DNA of 64,000 nt from Bretschneidera sinensis. Taxonomy: Eukaryota > Streptophyta > Magnoliopsida > Brassicales > Akaniaceae. The translations under genes and the position numbers were made by a program. Shown in pieces: positions 1 to 10,726 of the stretch. The stretch covers positions 106,095,536 to 106,159,535 of the forward strand of contig CM043699.1 in assembly GCA_023935145.1 (NCBI GenBank). The letters run 5' to 3'. Position 1 is the first letter of the stretch; each line of letters opens with the position of its first letter. The notes beneath the pieces are model-generated. The model did not search any database. It was not told the origin of the DNA and saw only the letters and a list, made by a program, of their open reading frames with translations.

Positions 1-1201
1 AATAATCCATGAATCATCTTGCACGAATTTTTGTCACAGCTGAAATTCACTCCCACATCTGCCATCTTGCTGACAGACATCAGGTTCCTGCTGAGACCCG
101 GAATATGTATCACGCCTGGAAGTGTTCTGACCGTCATTCATCCTCAACTTTACCTTCCCACAACCAATAATTTTCATTGGAGAGTTATCTCCCTTGAAAA
201 AACTTCCCCCATCAAAGGTTTCATACTCATGAAACCAGTCCCTGTGAGGTGTAATGTGAAAGGATGCTTCTATGTCAATTATCTAAACACTCTGATCTGA
301 TTGAGCCAAATAGGATGCCATATTTAAGTCATCAATATCATCATCATACTGGTCCTTGTTTCCTGAAGCTGATCTCTCACTTGTCTGCTTTTCAGGATTC
401 ACACTTTTATTTCTGCAATCCTTCTTTAGATGCCCAAGCTTCCTACACTTCCAAAACTTCAACCCAGATTTATCCCTACTTTTCGATCTTCCCTTGAACT
501 TAGGTTTATCACCATATCACTTATAGTCTTTATCATGGGTTCGCTCTCTCACAGATAAGGCCTATTTTGAAGAGTTCTCTGTACCCTGCTGCCTCATCCC
601 CTAAGACAATAAGACTGCCTCAACATTCTCAAAAGATAGATCAGTTGTACCACTATCAATCGCAATTATCAAGTTATCCCACGAATCAGGTAGTGAACAG
701 AGTAATGTAATAGCCTTATCATCATCTGTCACATCAACACTGATAGATAATAACTAACCTATCAAAGTGTTGAACTCATGTAGATGAACAGAGAAAGAAT
801 CGCCCTCAACCATCCAAAGGTTATACAACTTCTTCCACAGAAACAGTTTGTTTACTAGATATTTACTCTGATAAAGGCTTTCCAGCTTTTTCCAGAGACC
901 TTTCATATTCTTTTCCCTATAAAAGTTTATCAGGACAAAATCAGCCAAGCACAGTCGAATCAGACTTCTTGCCTTCCGATTGAGCTTCTCTCACTCCGTG
1001 ATGGTCGCTAAAGATAATGTCGAAACCACCACCGGCGTTGCCATTAACGTGGATGTCGTACTCTTTAGTATCTTATCAACTATCGCCATCCATATATCTC
1101 TATCCACGAGTAGATCCTCCATCTTTAGTTTCCATAATTCGAAGCACTTTCCTCCGAACTTTTCGATTTCAATCCGTGATCCAATAGACATCTTTGATCG
1201 T
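1..1201 (-). pseudogene. Copia gag-protease fragment (second tandem unit)
   Basis: Decayed gag and start of protease of the second unit, cut by the window edge. The start codon is near 1191 on the minus strand and the N-terminus (MSIGSRIEIEKFGGKCFEL) matches the gag at 5575. Gag pieces are open at 991-1191 and 754-948. The zinc knuckle at about 413-462 has lost its first cysteine (reads LKFWKCRKLGH, whereas the other copy has LKCWKCRKLGH). Protease sequence follows to position 1. It is not functional. The other unit (1606-5575) gives the reference for the missing parts. Confidence 0.85.
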
Positions 1202-1232
1202 TAATCCTCGAACACAAGGATCTGATACCAAT

Positions 1233-1592
1233 TGAACAATTCGAGAGTTGTCGATCACACGAATTATAAATAGAAAGAAAAGAAAACAAGATTTACCTAA
1301 GTTCACCCCAGAATAGGGCTACATCCTGCCAGAAGTTTCTTATTATCAGCCTCACAAATCTCTCATTACAATGTATATTCAGTACATAAAGAGTATTTAT
1401 AAGCAACTTAAGCCGTCCTAATTAGGGTCTAATTAGGATTTCCGCCTTGTTGCAGAATTGTGGCTATTTATGGGCCCAAGCCCAAACCATCAAGCAAAAA
1501 ATCAGACCCAACTCATGTACAGGGACTGAAACCCCCGTGTTTATCTGGGGTTTTACAGATCTGGTCCCATGAAGTATGTACCAACTCTAATA
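1233..1592 (-). repeat. Copia LTR shared by two tandem units
   Basis: 360-bp LTR beginning TG at 1233, just after the reverse complement of the TGGTATCAGA primer-binding site at 1221-1230. It aligns along its length with 5617-5976. The last two bases read TA where the other copy has CA. Internal 3' sequence (RNase H) begins about 14 bp to its right and internal 5' sequence (gag) lies to its left, so this one LTR serves as 3' LTR of one unit and 5' LTR of the next. Confidence 0.85.
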
Positions 1593-1605
1593 ATTTCCCA
1601 GGTCT

Positions 1606-4600
1606 CTATTTCTTCAAGCCCATCTCAGTAGCACACCACTCAAACTTTGCTAGACTAACTGTCTTAGACAAGAAATCTGTGTTGTTCGCTGCTGTATCGA
1701 CTTTCTCCAAGATTATCACATTTTCTTCAATCTTTTCCCTGATAAAGTGATATTGGATATCAATGTGCTTAGTCCATGAATGAAATGCAGGATTCTTTGC
1801 TAAGAAGATAACACATTGATTGTCACATTCCACCTTCACTACTTATTATTTAAACACAAGCTCAACACACAACCTTTGAAGCTAAACCGTTTCCTTTCCA
1901 GCATGAGTTATTATGATATACTCTGCTTTTGTAGATGAAAATGCAACAAAACTTTGCTTTGCTCATCTAACTCACTACCCCATCATATAGATTGAACCAT
2001 ATCCGCTTGTAGACCTCTTGCTATCAAAATCTCCTCCTAAGTCAGCATCAAATGATCCTACAATATCAAGATTCTTCTTACCTCCCATACCTCCATAACA
2101 TAACACAAACTCTGACGTGCCACAAAGATTTCTAAGAACTCTCTTAAATGCAGTCCAATGCTCTTTCCCAGGATTAGACATATATCTACTTAATACTCCC
2201 ACTGCTTGGGCAATATCTGGTCTTGTACACACCATGGTGTACATCAAGCTTCTTCAGCTTTTTCCTCCATCTTCGGACATTGTTCCGCAAAAGTCACTAC
2301 CGGCTTACGGTCAGACATACTGAATTTTTTTAATACTTCTTCAATATACTTCTTCTAACTTAGCCACAGTTTTCGATTTTCACAATCCTCCTTTATCTAC
2401 ATGCCCAAGATAAAGTTTCCTGGCCCTAGGTCTTTCATGTCAAACTACCTTGCCAACATCGCCTTCACAGTGCTAATCATCTTCCTGTTATTTCCAATCA
2501 ACAACATATCATTAATATATAAGGTTAAAATGACAAAATCAACCCCTAACCTTTTCATATAGACGTAGTGATCAGCATAGCTACGAGTGAACCCAAGCTG
2601 AATGGAATATGTATCAAACTTCTGGTACCACATTCGTAGTGACTGCTTTAGTCCGTACAAAGACTTCTTCAATTTACAAACCAGCTCTTCCTTACCTTTG
2701 CTCAAAAGTCTTCATGCTGTTTCATGTAAATTTCATCTTCTAAGTCCCCATGAAGGAAAGTTGTCTTCACAATCAGTTGCTCAACCTCTAGATCATAAGC
2801 AACTGCCATGGATAAGACACATTTGATAGATGTTAAATTTGCTACCGGGGAAAATATCTCACTATAGTCAATTCCCTCTATTTGCGAGTACCTTTTTGCA
2901 ACCAGACATGCCTTGTACTTTTCTACCATTCCATCTGTAGTTGTTTTCTTCTTAAAAATCCATTTGCACCCAATTGTTTTCCTATATCTAGGCAATTTCA
3001 CAAGGCTCCACGTTTCATTCTTGTCCAGTGCCTGCATCTTCTCTTTCATAGCATTCTCCCACAAATTTGTATCCTCCAAGGTCATTGCCTCTTTAACTGT
3101 GCTAGGATCATCACCAGTAATATTTAAAGTAACTAATACACTATAATCATTAGAGGAATACCTGATGGGTGGTCTCCTAACCCATGTGGATCTTGTTATG
3201 ACAAGTGTGGTCAATACTTTCGAGCCAGCATCTGAATCCTCATCATCTACATCAGAAACATGAATATCTTGCTCAAACCCAACTGACTCAGTATCTGAAG
3301 TATCTGGTTCAGTCTCCATCTCTTTATCTCCGGGGCTAAGATCAATCTGAACCTGTTTTGGCTGTTCCGGTACATCTTGGACAGCTGCCACATCCCTTTG
3401 TGTTTCTCTAAACATAACATCTTTGCTGTAAACCGTACTCTTGTTTTCTAGATTCTATATCTTGTACCCCTTGATCCCATCCTTATAACCAATGAAGATG
3501 CACTTTACTAATTTGCTGTCAAGTTTGTTCCTAATTTCTTTTGGCATATGCATATAAGCATCACACCCAAACACTCTAACGTGAGCTAAACTCGATTTTT
3601 TCCTGAATAATGCCTCAAATGGTTTCTGATCCTATAAAGCTGATGTAGGTGACCTATTCTTCAGATAACATGCCGTAGCTACAACCTCTACCCAGAACTC
3701 TGACTCCAAGCCTGCACAACTCAACATACTCATTGATTTCTCTATGAATGACAGATTAAGTCTCCCGGTCACTCCATTCTGTTGAGGTGTATATGGATTT
3801 ATTTTTTGTTTTGCAATGCTATTTGCCATATAAAGTTGCTCAAACTTGTCTAAGCAAAATTCCCTTCCATTATCTGTTCTCAGTACCTTTATCTTTCTTT
3901 CCATATGATTTTCTACTAATGCTTTAAACTCGTGGAACTTTCTAAATGCTTCAGCTTTACTTTTAATGAAATAAATCCATGTATACCTTAAAAAACCATC
4001 AATGAAAGAGACATAATACCTTGATTTTCTAAGGGATTGGACTGAAACTCCCAAACATATCACTATGTATTAAATCCAGAATACCTTTTGCCCTTATGGC
4101 AGCAGACTTAAAACTCACATGGTTCTGCTTACCATGTAGACAATGCTTACATAAACCGAATCCTATAGAGCAATCTGGGACTTCCTTCACTATCTGATTT
4201 GATGATAAATTAGACAATCTATGTTCATTTATATGCCCAAGCCTCTGATGCCAAAACATAGAGGACATCACCTCATCATTAGTCATATTCTCAAAGATAA
4301 AACATCAATTGCATTGACTTTGTACTGTACTTCCCAGCAGCTTGTACAACGTACCATACTGAACACCTCTTGCAATTACTAACAATCTATGAGTCATCTT
4401 GCACAAATTTTTGTCACAACTGAAATTCACTCCCACATCTGCCATCTTGCTGACAGACATCAGGTTCCTGTTGAGACCCAGAATATACATCACACTTGGA
4501 AGTGTTCTGATCATCCCATCATTCATCCTCAACTTTACCTTCCCACGACCAATAATTTTCACTGGAGAGTTATCTCCCAAGAAAACACTTCCCCCATCAA

Positions 4601-5575
4601 AGGTTTTATACTCACAAAACCAGTCCCTGTGAGGTGTCATGTGAAAGGATGCTCCCGTGTCAATTATCCAAACACTTTGATCTGATTGAGCCAAATAGGA
4701 TGCCATATTTAAGTCATCAGCATCATCATTATACTGGTCCTTGTTTCCTAAAGCTGATCTCTCGCTTGTCCACTTTTAGGGTTCACACTTTTACTTCTGC
4801 AATCCTTCTTTAGATGCCCAAGCTTCCTACACTTCCAACACTTCAACCCAAATTTATCTTTACTTTTCGATCTTCTCTTGAACTTGGGTTTATCACCAGA
4901 CCACTTGTAGTCTTTATCATGGGTTCACTCTCTCACATATAAGGCCCCTCTTAACGAGTTCTCTGTACCCTGCTGCCTCATCTCTTTAGACAATAAGGCT
5001 GCCACAACATTCTCAAAAGACAGATCAGTCGTACCACTACCAATCGAAAATATCAAGTTATCCCACGAATCAGTCAGTGAACATAGTAGCGTAATAGCCT
5101 TATCATCATCCATCACATTAACACTGATAGATAATAACTAACCTATCAAAGTGTTGAACTCATGTAGATGATCAGAGTAAGAATCGCCCTCAGCCATCCG
5201 AAGGTTGTACAACTTCTTCCACAAAAACAGTTTGTTTACTAGAGATTTACTCTGATAAAGGCTTTCCAGCTTCTTCCAGAGATTATTTGTATTCTTTTCT
5301 CCAGAAACGTTTACCATGACAAAATCGGCCAAGCACAACCGAATCAGACTTCGTGCCTTCTGATCGAGCATCTTCCACTCCGTGATGGTCGCTAAAGATG
5401 ATGTCAAATCCACCACCGACAACGCCTCTACCGTGGACGTCGTACTCTTTGGTATCTTACCAACTATCACCGTCCATAGATCCCTATCCACGAGTAGATC
5501 TTCCATCTTCAATTTCAATAACTTGAAGCTTTTCTCTCCGAACTTCTCGATTTCAATCCGTGATCCAATCAACAT
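1606..5575 (-). pseudogene. Copia gag-pol, decayed
   Basis: Gag begins at 5575 (MLIGSRIEIEKFGEKSFKL), with a CX2CX4HX4C zinc knuckle at about 4798-4845. Protease at 4706-4305 keeps the D-T-G-A active site (WIIDTGASFHMT). Integrase lies at 4286-3632: the first catalytic Asp (HSDMFG) and second (RTDNGREF) remain, but the glutamate is Gly (NGVTGRLN). Reverse transcriptase at 3415-1975 has YIND where YVDD is expected and lacks the first catalytic Asp (EQLIVKTTFLHG). RNase H ends near 1606. Several frameshifts and stops separate these segments. All three polymerising or cutting activities are therefore lost. Confidence 0.9.
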
Positions 5576-5616
5576 CTCTGATCGTTAATCCTCAAACACA
5601 AGGCTCTGATACTAAT

Positions 5617-5976
5617 TGAACTATTCGAGACCTGTCAATCACATGAATTATAAATAGAAAGAAAAGAAGGCAAGATTTACATAGGTTCACCCCAAAATAG
5701 AGCTACATCCTGTCAGAAGTTTCTTATTATCAACCTCACAAATTTCTCTTTACAATGTATGCTCAGTATCTAAAAAGTATTTATAAGCAACTTAAGATGT
5801 CCTAATTAGGGTCTAATTAGGATTTTCGCCTTGCTGCAGAACTACGGCTATTCATGGGCCTAAGCCCAAACCACTAAACAAAAAACCAGACCCAACTCAT
5901 GTACAAGGCCTGAAACCCCCGTGTTCGTCCGGGGTTCTACAGATCTGGTCCTGTGAAGTATGCACCAATTCTAACA
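5617..5976 (-). repeat. Copia 5' LTR
   Basis: 360 bp, TG at 5617 to CA at 5976. The reverse complement of the primer-binding site lies immediately left at 5604-5614. Same length as the LTR at 1233-1592. Transcription would run leftwards into the gag. Confidence 0.85.
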
Positions 5977-7336
5977 CTCTTCATATAAATCAAACCATGC
6001 AGCACAAGAGAAGTATATTCAGGAATCAGAATTCCCAGTGGAATCTGAATAGGATTTAATGTGAATGATTGCAACGGTTACCTCCCCGAAAATGAACCAA
6101 AAAAGCATTCTTAATCTCCTTGATACAGTATGTGAAATGAAGTTTTAAGGTTTACTTACCCTATTTATTTCACTCTATTTTATATTAGAATATCAGTCCT
6201 ATTTAAACTATTTCCTAGCCATTTTTCAACTAACCGCTCATATATCATTATCAATATCGGAGTCCCAGACTGACAATGAGGCTAAAAATGTAGACTATAG
6301 GATGTCCACATCGCAAGAACAAAATGAAGAACTACATCAGATAAGGGGAGCATAAATTCAGAGTTGCTACCAAAAAGAGACAAAAGGCTATGTTCTTGTC
6401 ATCAAATTGCAACAAGAATGAAAGAAACCATGTAACCCATATATGATGCAAGCTCAGTAAATTCCATTTTGTTAAATGTTAATGGCAAAAGAAAAATAAC
6501 CCTCAGAACTGCATTGGAGCACCAAATCATTAAGATCTTCTCACAATTATAACGTGGCAAAATGCATAGTGAATACGAACATGAGTGCTGTACTTAATAG
6601 AGGCACCATGACAACCATGGAGAGGGAATTCGAAAATGGTGTAACATGAAGAAGCATCTCACATATCATTGGCGGCAAATAATCAACAAATCTCAAAAGA
6701 GAAATCTTCATATCTACACGCATGTAAACTCCATTTTGGGTTATTATCAACATCAAGTGAGCTCATAGAAACCCATATTCCTTTCTACCTAATGCATCCA
6801 TGATACACCTATATATTCAAATCCAAATGCCTATGGCTATTGTAATCCATCAAAAATAGATTTCTGATACAGAAAACCCACTAGAATTTGAAAATCCAAT
6901 CCATGCCAGAACTATGACAAGAGGATGAGCCTAAAATTCTCATTCGGGTTCGATACCTTATTTTGGTGGTATAAAGGATTCGACAGGAAAACTAAAAATT
7001 CGGGCAGGCGTTGCTAGCCCTTGGTGGGAAGAGGATATATGGCATGAAGAATTTTTTCTTTTCAATTCCAATTCAAATTTGGTTGGCATCCTCTGAATTA
7101 AAATTTAAAAAAGGTTCCAGAAGGCATAGGTACAGCTCAAAAGCATTGGAAGGCTTGTAAAACAAGGTTTTACATATTTTGTAAAGATTGACATGGTTTT
7201 CTAGGGTATTGCGGTTTGAGCTTGTGCGAGTCTATCAACTTCTCTTTGATAAAAAAAAAGTTGAAATCTTTGAAGGTGATGAAGCCCACAATAGCCATGA
7301 CTAATGGACCATCGACACGTAGAGCCAATAGACCAT
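5977..7336. other. No gene recognised; AT-rich flank, end probably Tat LTR
   Basis: About 1.36 kb with only short open frames and no recognisable protein. The last 60-80 bp contain short repeats (CCAATAGACCAT type) that continue across the SIRE-like insertion at 17557 (CCAATGGACCCTCGACAC). This suggests they are the left part of the Tat-like element's 5' LTR. The left end of that LTR is not visible. Confidence 0.5.
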
Positions 7337-7656
7337 TGTTGACCCTCACCTGCATTTTAATGATGACAAAACATAACTCTTATTATACTAACGATGCTAT
7401 CTAAGTGTATTAAGCAATAAGAGCATTCAACCAATGATCAAGGTGCAAGAACTCAACCCAAATTAAGCATCAAGTGAAGACAAAAGAACTAGAATAGGTC
7501 TATGGTATTAAATCAAGTTATAAGTCTCACTTGTTCAGGTAATTAGCTTGTCCAATGGCTCATTTTGAAAAACCGTTTTAACATAACGTTTTCAAACAAA
7601 TGCTTTTAAAGTTAAAATCTATTCAACACATGAAAACTAGGTTGTTAAAGCAACCT

Positions 7657-7922
7657 AATCGACTGGGTACTTATACCAGTCTTCTGGTATAAAGGTTAGT
7701 ATATTCCCAGTCGACTGGATGCTTCATACCAATCGATTAGTGTTTTGGTCAGAGACTTCCCAGTTGATTGGTAAGAACTACCAAGTCGACTGGTAATCTG
7801 GGCAGAAAGTTCCCAGTCAACTGGTAAGTCATACCCAGTCAACCAATACCTTCAACAGCCTTAAAAATGTGATTTTTAAAGAGAACCCAGTCGATTGGTA
7901 CTTAGACCCAGTCGACTGGTAA
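7657..7922. repeat. Dyad array, CCAGTCGACTGG type, in LTR U3
   Basis: Ten copies of a palindromic unit, consensus (A/C)CCAGTCGACTGGT, at irregular 20-40 bp spacing upstream of the LTR TATA box. One unit, ATACCAGTCTTCTGGTAT, has a different centre and occurs at the same place in the other LTRs. Most deviations are C-to-T or G-to-A changes, for instance GTTGAC, GTCAAC, GATTGG. The position upstream of the TATA box suggests binding sites for a dimeric protein; that is inference. Confidence 0.9.
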
Positions 7923-8015
7923 TTCGAAAAATATGATCGTTATAGCGCCAGACCTATACATTTGATGTACAAAAGCGTACCAAATTAATTCAGAACGGAA
8001 ATATTTCATTAAGGC

Positions 8016-8023
8016 TATTTAAA
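8016..8023 (+). promoter_or_regulatory. LTR TATA-like box
   Basis: TATTTAAA about 95 bp downstream of the dyad array, in context GGCTATTTAAACCCACAC. The same sequence is in the 3' LTR at 17025-17032. It would place transcription start near 8045-8055, putting the hairpin array in the RNA leader. Confidence 0.6.
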
Positions 8024-8219
8024 CCCACACTAGTGAGCATTTCAAAATAGAGTATTACACATTCAAACAATTTTTCACTCATTGATACTCAAAAAGCTTT
8101 GAAAGATAGATTGTTGAGCTATTCTTCAAGCTTTACCTAGAAAGAGAGATATTATTCAGTTGTATAAGCTTTTATTATTGTCTCTCTTCTATTTTTTTTA
8201 CAGTATTTGTTGTAAAGGG

Positions 8220-8307
8220 ATTTGCTTTTCAAAAGAAAGGATTTACTTCCGAAAGGAAGGGGTTTTGCTTCTGAGAGGAAGGGGTTTGCTTCCAAGAGGA
8301 AGGGATT
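8220..8307 (+). repeat. Tandem GNRA-loop hairpins in LTR leader
   Basis: Four tandem units of about 22-26 bp of the form CTTCC-GAGA-GGAAG, separated by GGGRTTTG-like linkers. Loops here are CAAA, GAAA, GAGA and AAGA; two are GNRA tetraloops. The matching arrays are at 17229-17272 (two units), 56651-56725 (three units, minus) and 62108-62182 (three units, minus). Stems stay paired through G-U wobble in several diverged units. They lie in the predicted transcript leader. Confidence 0.75.
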
Positions 8308-8592
8308 GTAAGGTTTGTGCAACACTCGTGAAGTTGCACGACTAAGTTTCTTAATGGATTACTTCAAGGAGGTTCCTTGAAGAGAGTGGACGTAGGGTCG
8401 AAACTATTCCGATATTGCCGAACCACTATAAACTGAGTTTGCATCCTCTATTCCTTAAACTCTTTATTTATAGTATACATTACTTGTTTATATGCTTGTT
8501 GTGTTATCTGTTTTATAAACTTGAGTTAAATCCGCAAAAAGTTTTTAAAACCTAATTCACCCCCCTCTTAGGTTGAAACCTCAGTCTACAAT

Positions 8593-8604
8593 TGGTATCA
8601 GAGC
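8593..8604 (+). other. Primer-binding site, initiator Met tRNA
   Basis: TGGTATCAGAGC two bases after the LTR end, complementary to the 3' end of plant initiator methionine tRNA, where minus-strand DNA synthesis begins. Confidence 0.9.
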
Positions 8605-8645
8605 CTTGTTCTCAATTTTAGGCTTAATATCATTGAGTTGATCCG

Positions 8646-10700
8646 ATGGCAGCAAATAGCTATTCTGAGCGACACTCATATACTAGGCCTCTCTTGTTCA
8701 ATGGCTCCAACTATAACTATTGAAAAAATATGATGAAAATCTTTGTTGAAGGACAAGATTATAATCTATGGAGAGTCATTGAAGAGGGACCTAGAATTCC
8801 ATCAAAGGAAATCACTATTGGAGATACTATTCATACAATGCCTAAACTCAAAACTGAGTACAATGAGGAGGATTGTAGAATGATGTCCTTCAATAGTAGA
8901 GCAACAAGTATTTTACATTGTGCTTTAGATATATTTGAATACAATAAAATCTCTGCATGTGTTTCAGCTAAGGAAATATGGGATAAATTGCAAGTGACAT
9001 ATGAAGGAACTAGTAAGGTTAAAAAATCAAAAATCTATATGCTAGTATCTGAATATGAATCTTTCAGAATGTCTCCTAATGAAACAATTTCTCAAATGCA
9101 CTCACGTTTCACAACTATTGTTAATGGTTTGAAGCTTCTTGTTAGGAACATTGAGGAATTTGAATTGACAAGAAAAATCTTATGGTCTTTACCATCCATA
9201 TGGAAAACAAAGAAGACGGCTATTCAGGAAGCCAAAGATCTTGACAAACTTGATGTTGAGACACTCATTGGGTCATTGTTGACATATAAAATAGAAGAAA
9301 TGAATCCCACTGTCAATGATGATGAGAAAAAGAAAAAGGTGATTGCTCTCAAAGCCTCCACAAGCAACAAAGAAGAAGAATCGAAAGAAGAGGAGGAGAA
9401 CAGCAAAGAAGACGGTGAAATGGCCTTAATCACCAAATGGTTTCATAGATTCTTAAAGAAAAGGAAGAAACCATACACCAAAGATCCCATTTCAAAAAGG
9501 GAACCACTTGTGTGCTATGGACGCAAGAAGCCTGGTCATATCAAGGCCGATTGTATGGTAATGAGCAAACCATACAAGAGCTTCAAGAAGAAAGCTATGA
9601 TTGCAACCACTTGGAGTGATGACGAAGAAGAAGAAGAATCCTCGGATAAAGAAGTCGAATATGAGGAAATTACCAACCTATGCCTTATGGCAATTGATGA
9701 TGAAAATGAGGTATTATCTTCTCCCTCTTCTAAAAATAACATTGTGAGCAGCAATGAAGAATTGTTAGAAGTTATAAATGAAATGCATGATGAATTGAAG
9801 AAATTCGGTTCTAGGAACTCTACTCTTAAGAAAGAGGTGTCAGCCTTTTCTACGGAGATGATAAGTCTAAGAGAAGAGAAAGAAAAATTATCTTCATTGG
9901 TGTATGATGCTTCTCAAGACTTCCTCAAAGATGAAAATGAGAATTTAAAGAAGAAGATATTAGAATTGAATGGTACTATATCTAGACTCATGCTTGGTAA
10001 AGAAAAGCTTGATGAAGTGCTTTCTTGCCAAATATTAAGTGGAGAAAAATCTGGCTTAGGATACTCTCCATTAGGCAAGCAAAAATCAAAAGAGGGCTTA
10101 TTCATGAAAGCTTCATGTGTGAATGAAGCCTCTACTTCTAAGGTTAAAATCACACCCCCATTGAATGATAGCATGTCTAGAAATACTAATTCTAATGCTA
10201 ATAAAAGATTGAAGAATCCTAGAAATACTCATGCTTACATGTATGCTCATTCAAGGAATGCTTATGCACATGTTATGAATAATAATCATGTGCATCCTAG
10301 GAACAACTTGTATACCCAAGACTTGCACACTGCACAAGCATATCCTAGCAATTACTATCATAATTATTCTAGAAATAATATGCATACTCATGATAATGCA
10401 AGCATGTATCCTAGGAATCATCATACATTTTCTGGAAATGACATGTTTATTCATATTCCTTATAATAGAAACATGTATCCTAGGAACTTATATCCTAAGC
10501 ATTATAGGTATGCACAACTAAGAAATTCTAGAAATTTCAATAACTATAATCCTAGAATTGTGCATCATCAACATGTCTATAGATCACCATACACTGTTAA
10601 GAAAGTATGGGTCCTAAAAGGAACCGTATTTTCAAAGACTAACCCCAAAGGACCCAAGAAATTTTGGGTACCTAAAATGCCATTGTGTATCCTTGTGTGA
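8646..10700 (+). pseudogene. SIRE-like gag, nearly intact
   Basis: The likely original start is ATG at 8646, followed by 24 further codons and then TGA at 8721 in place of the Trp codon expected in the N-terminal LLFNGSNYNYW motif. From 8730 the frame is open for 656 codons. The first part is a Copia gag domain (UBN2-like, residues about 1-190 of that frame). A Lys/Glu-rich segment follows, then a zinc knuckle at about 9512-9553 in which the second Cys is Arg (CYGRKKPGHIKADC), then an acidic and coiled-coil-like stretch, and an Asn/His/Tyr-rich basic tail with repeated YPRN-type motifs. Gag forms the virus-like particle and binds RNA; the changed knuckle argues against function. Pol follows in a different frame. 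Confidence 0.88.
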
Positions 10701-10726
10701 TGTAGATATGTCTCCACACCAAGGAA

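Larger units (their letters stand above)
1..5976 (-). mobile_element. Ty1/Copia element, tandem with shared LTR, decayed
   Basis: Minus-strand Copia retrotransposon. Reading leftwards from the right end: 5' LTR (5617-5976), a primer-binding site complementary to initiator Met tRNA, gag, protease, integrase, reverse transcriptase, RNase H, then a second LTR (1233-1592). Left of that LTR comes another primer-binding site and a second gag-protease (1-1201) that runs off the window. Positions 1-1592 are a diverged copy of about 4380-5976. The domain order PR-INT-RT-RH is diagnostic of Copia; protease and integrase sequences look like the Tork/Tnt1 group, a family-level impression only. Every domain has stops or frameshifts. 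The 5-bp target site on the left is outside the window. Confidence 0.9.
7337..8590 (+). repeat. SIRE-like 5' LTR
   Basis: 1254 bp, TGTTGACCC to GTCTACA. From left to right it holds an array of ten dyad units (7657-7922), a TATA-like box TATTTAAA (8016-8023), a leader with four tandem hairpins (8220-8307), and the junction with the primer-binding site. The 3' LTR is about 96 bp shorter because it has fewer dyad units and fewer hairpin units. Confidence 0.92.

Noticed and set aside
7657..7922. Repeats reminiscent of a CRISPR array
   Set aside because: Spacing is irregular, units are imperfect palindromes of 12-14 bp and the context is a plant LTR; no cas genes are possible here.
8160..8345. 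Small plus-strand frame in the LTR leader
   Set aside because: Covers the hairpin repeats; the repeats differ in number between copies with no pressure to keep the frame, so not considered coding.
9224..9754. Minus-strand Ser-rich frames over gag
   Set aside because: Complement of the Glu/Lys-rich gag coding region.
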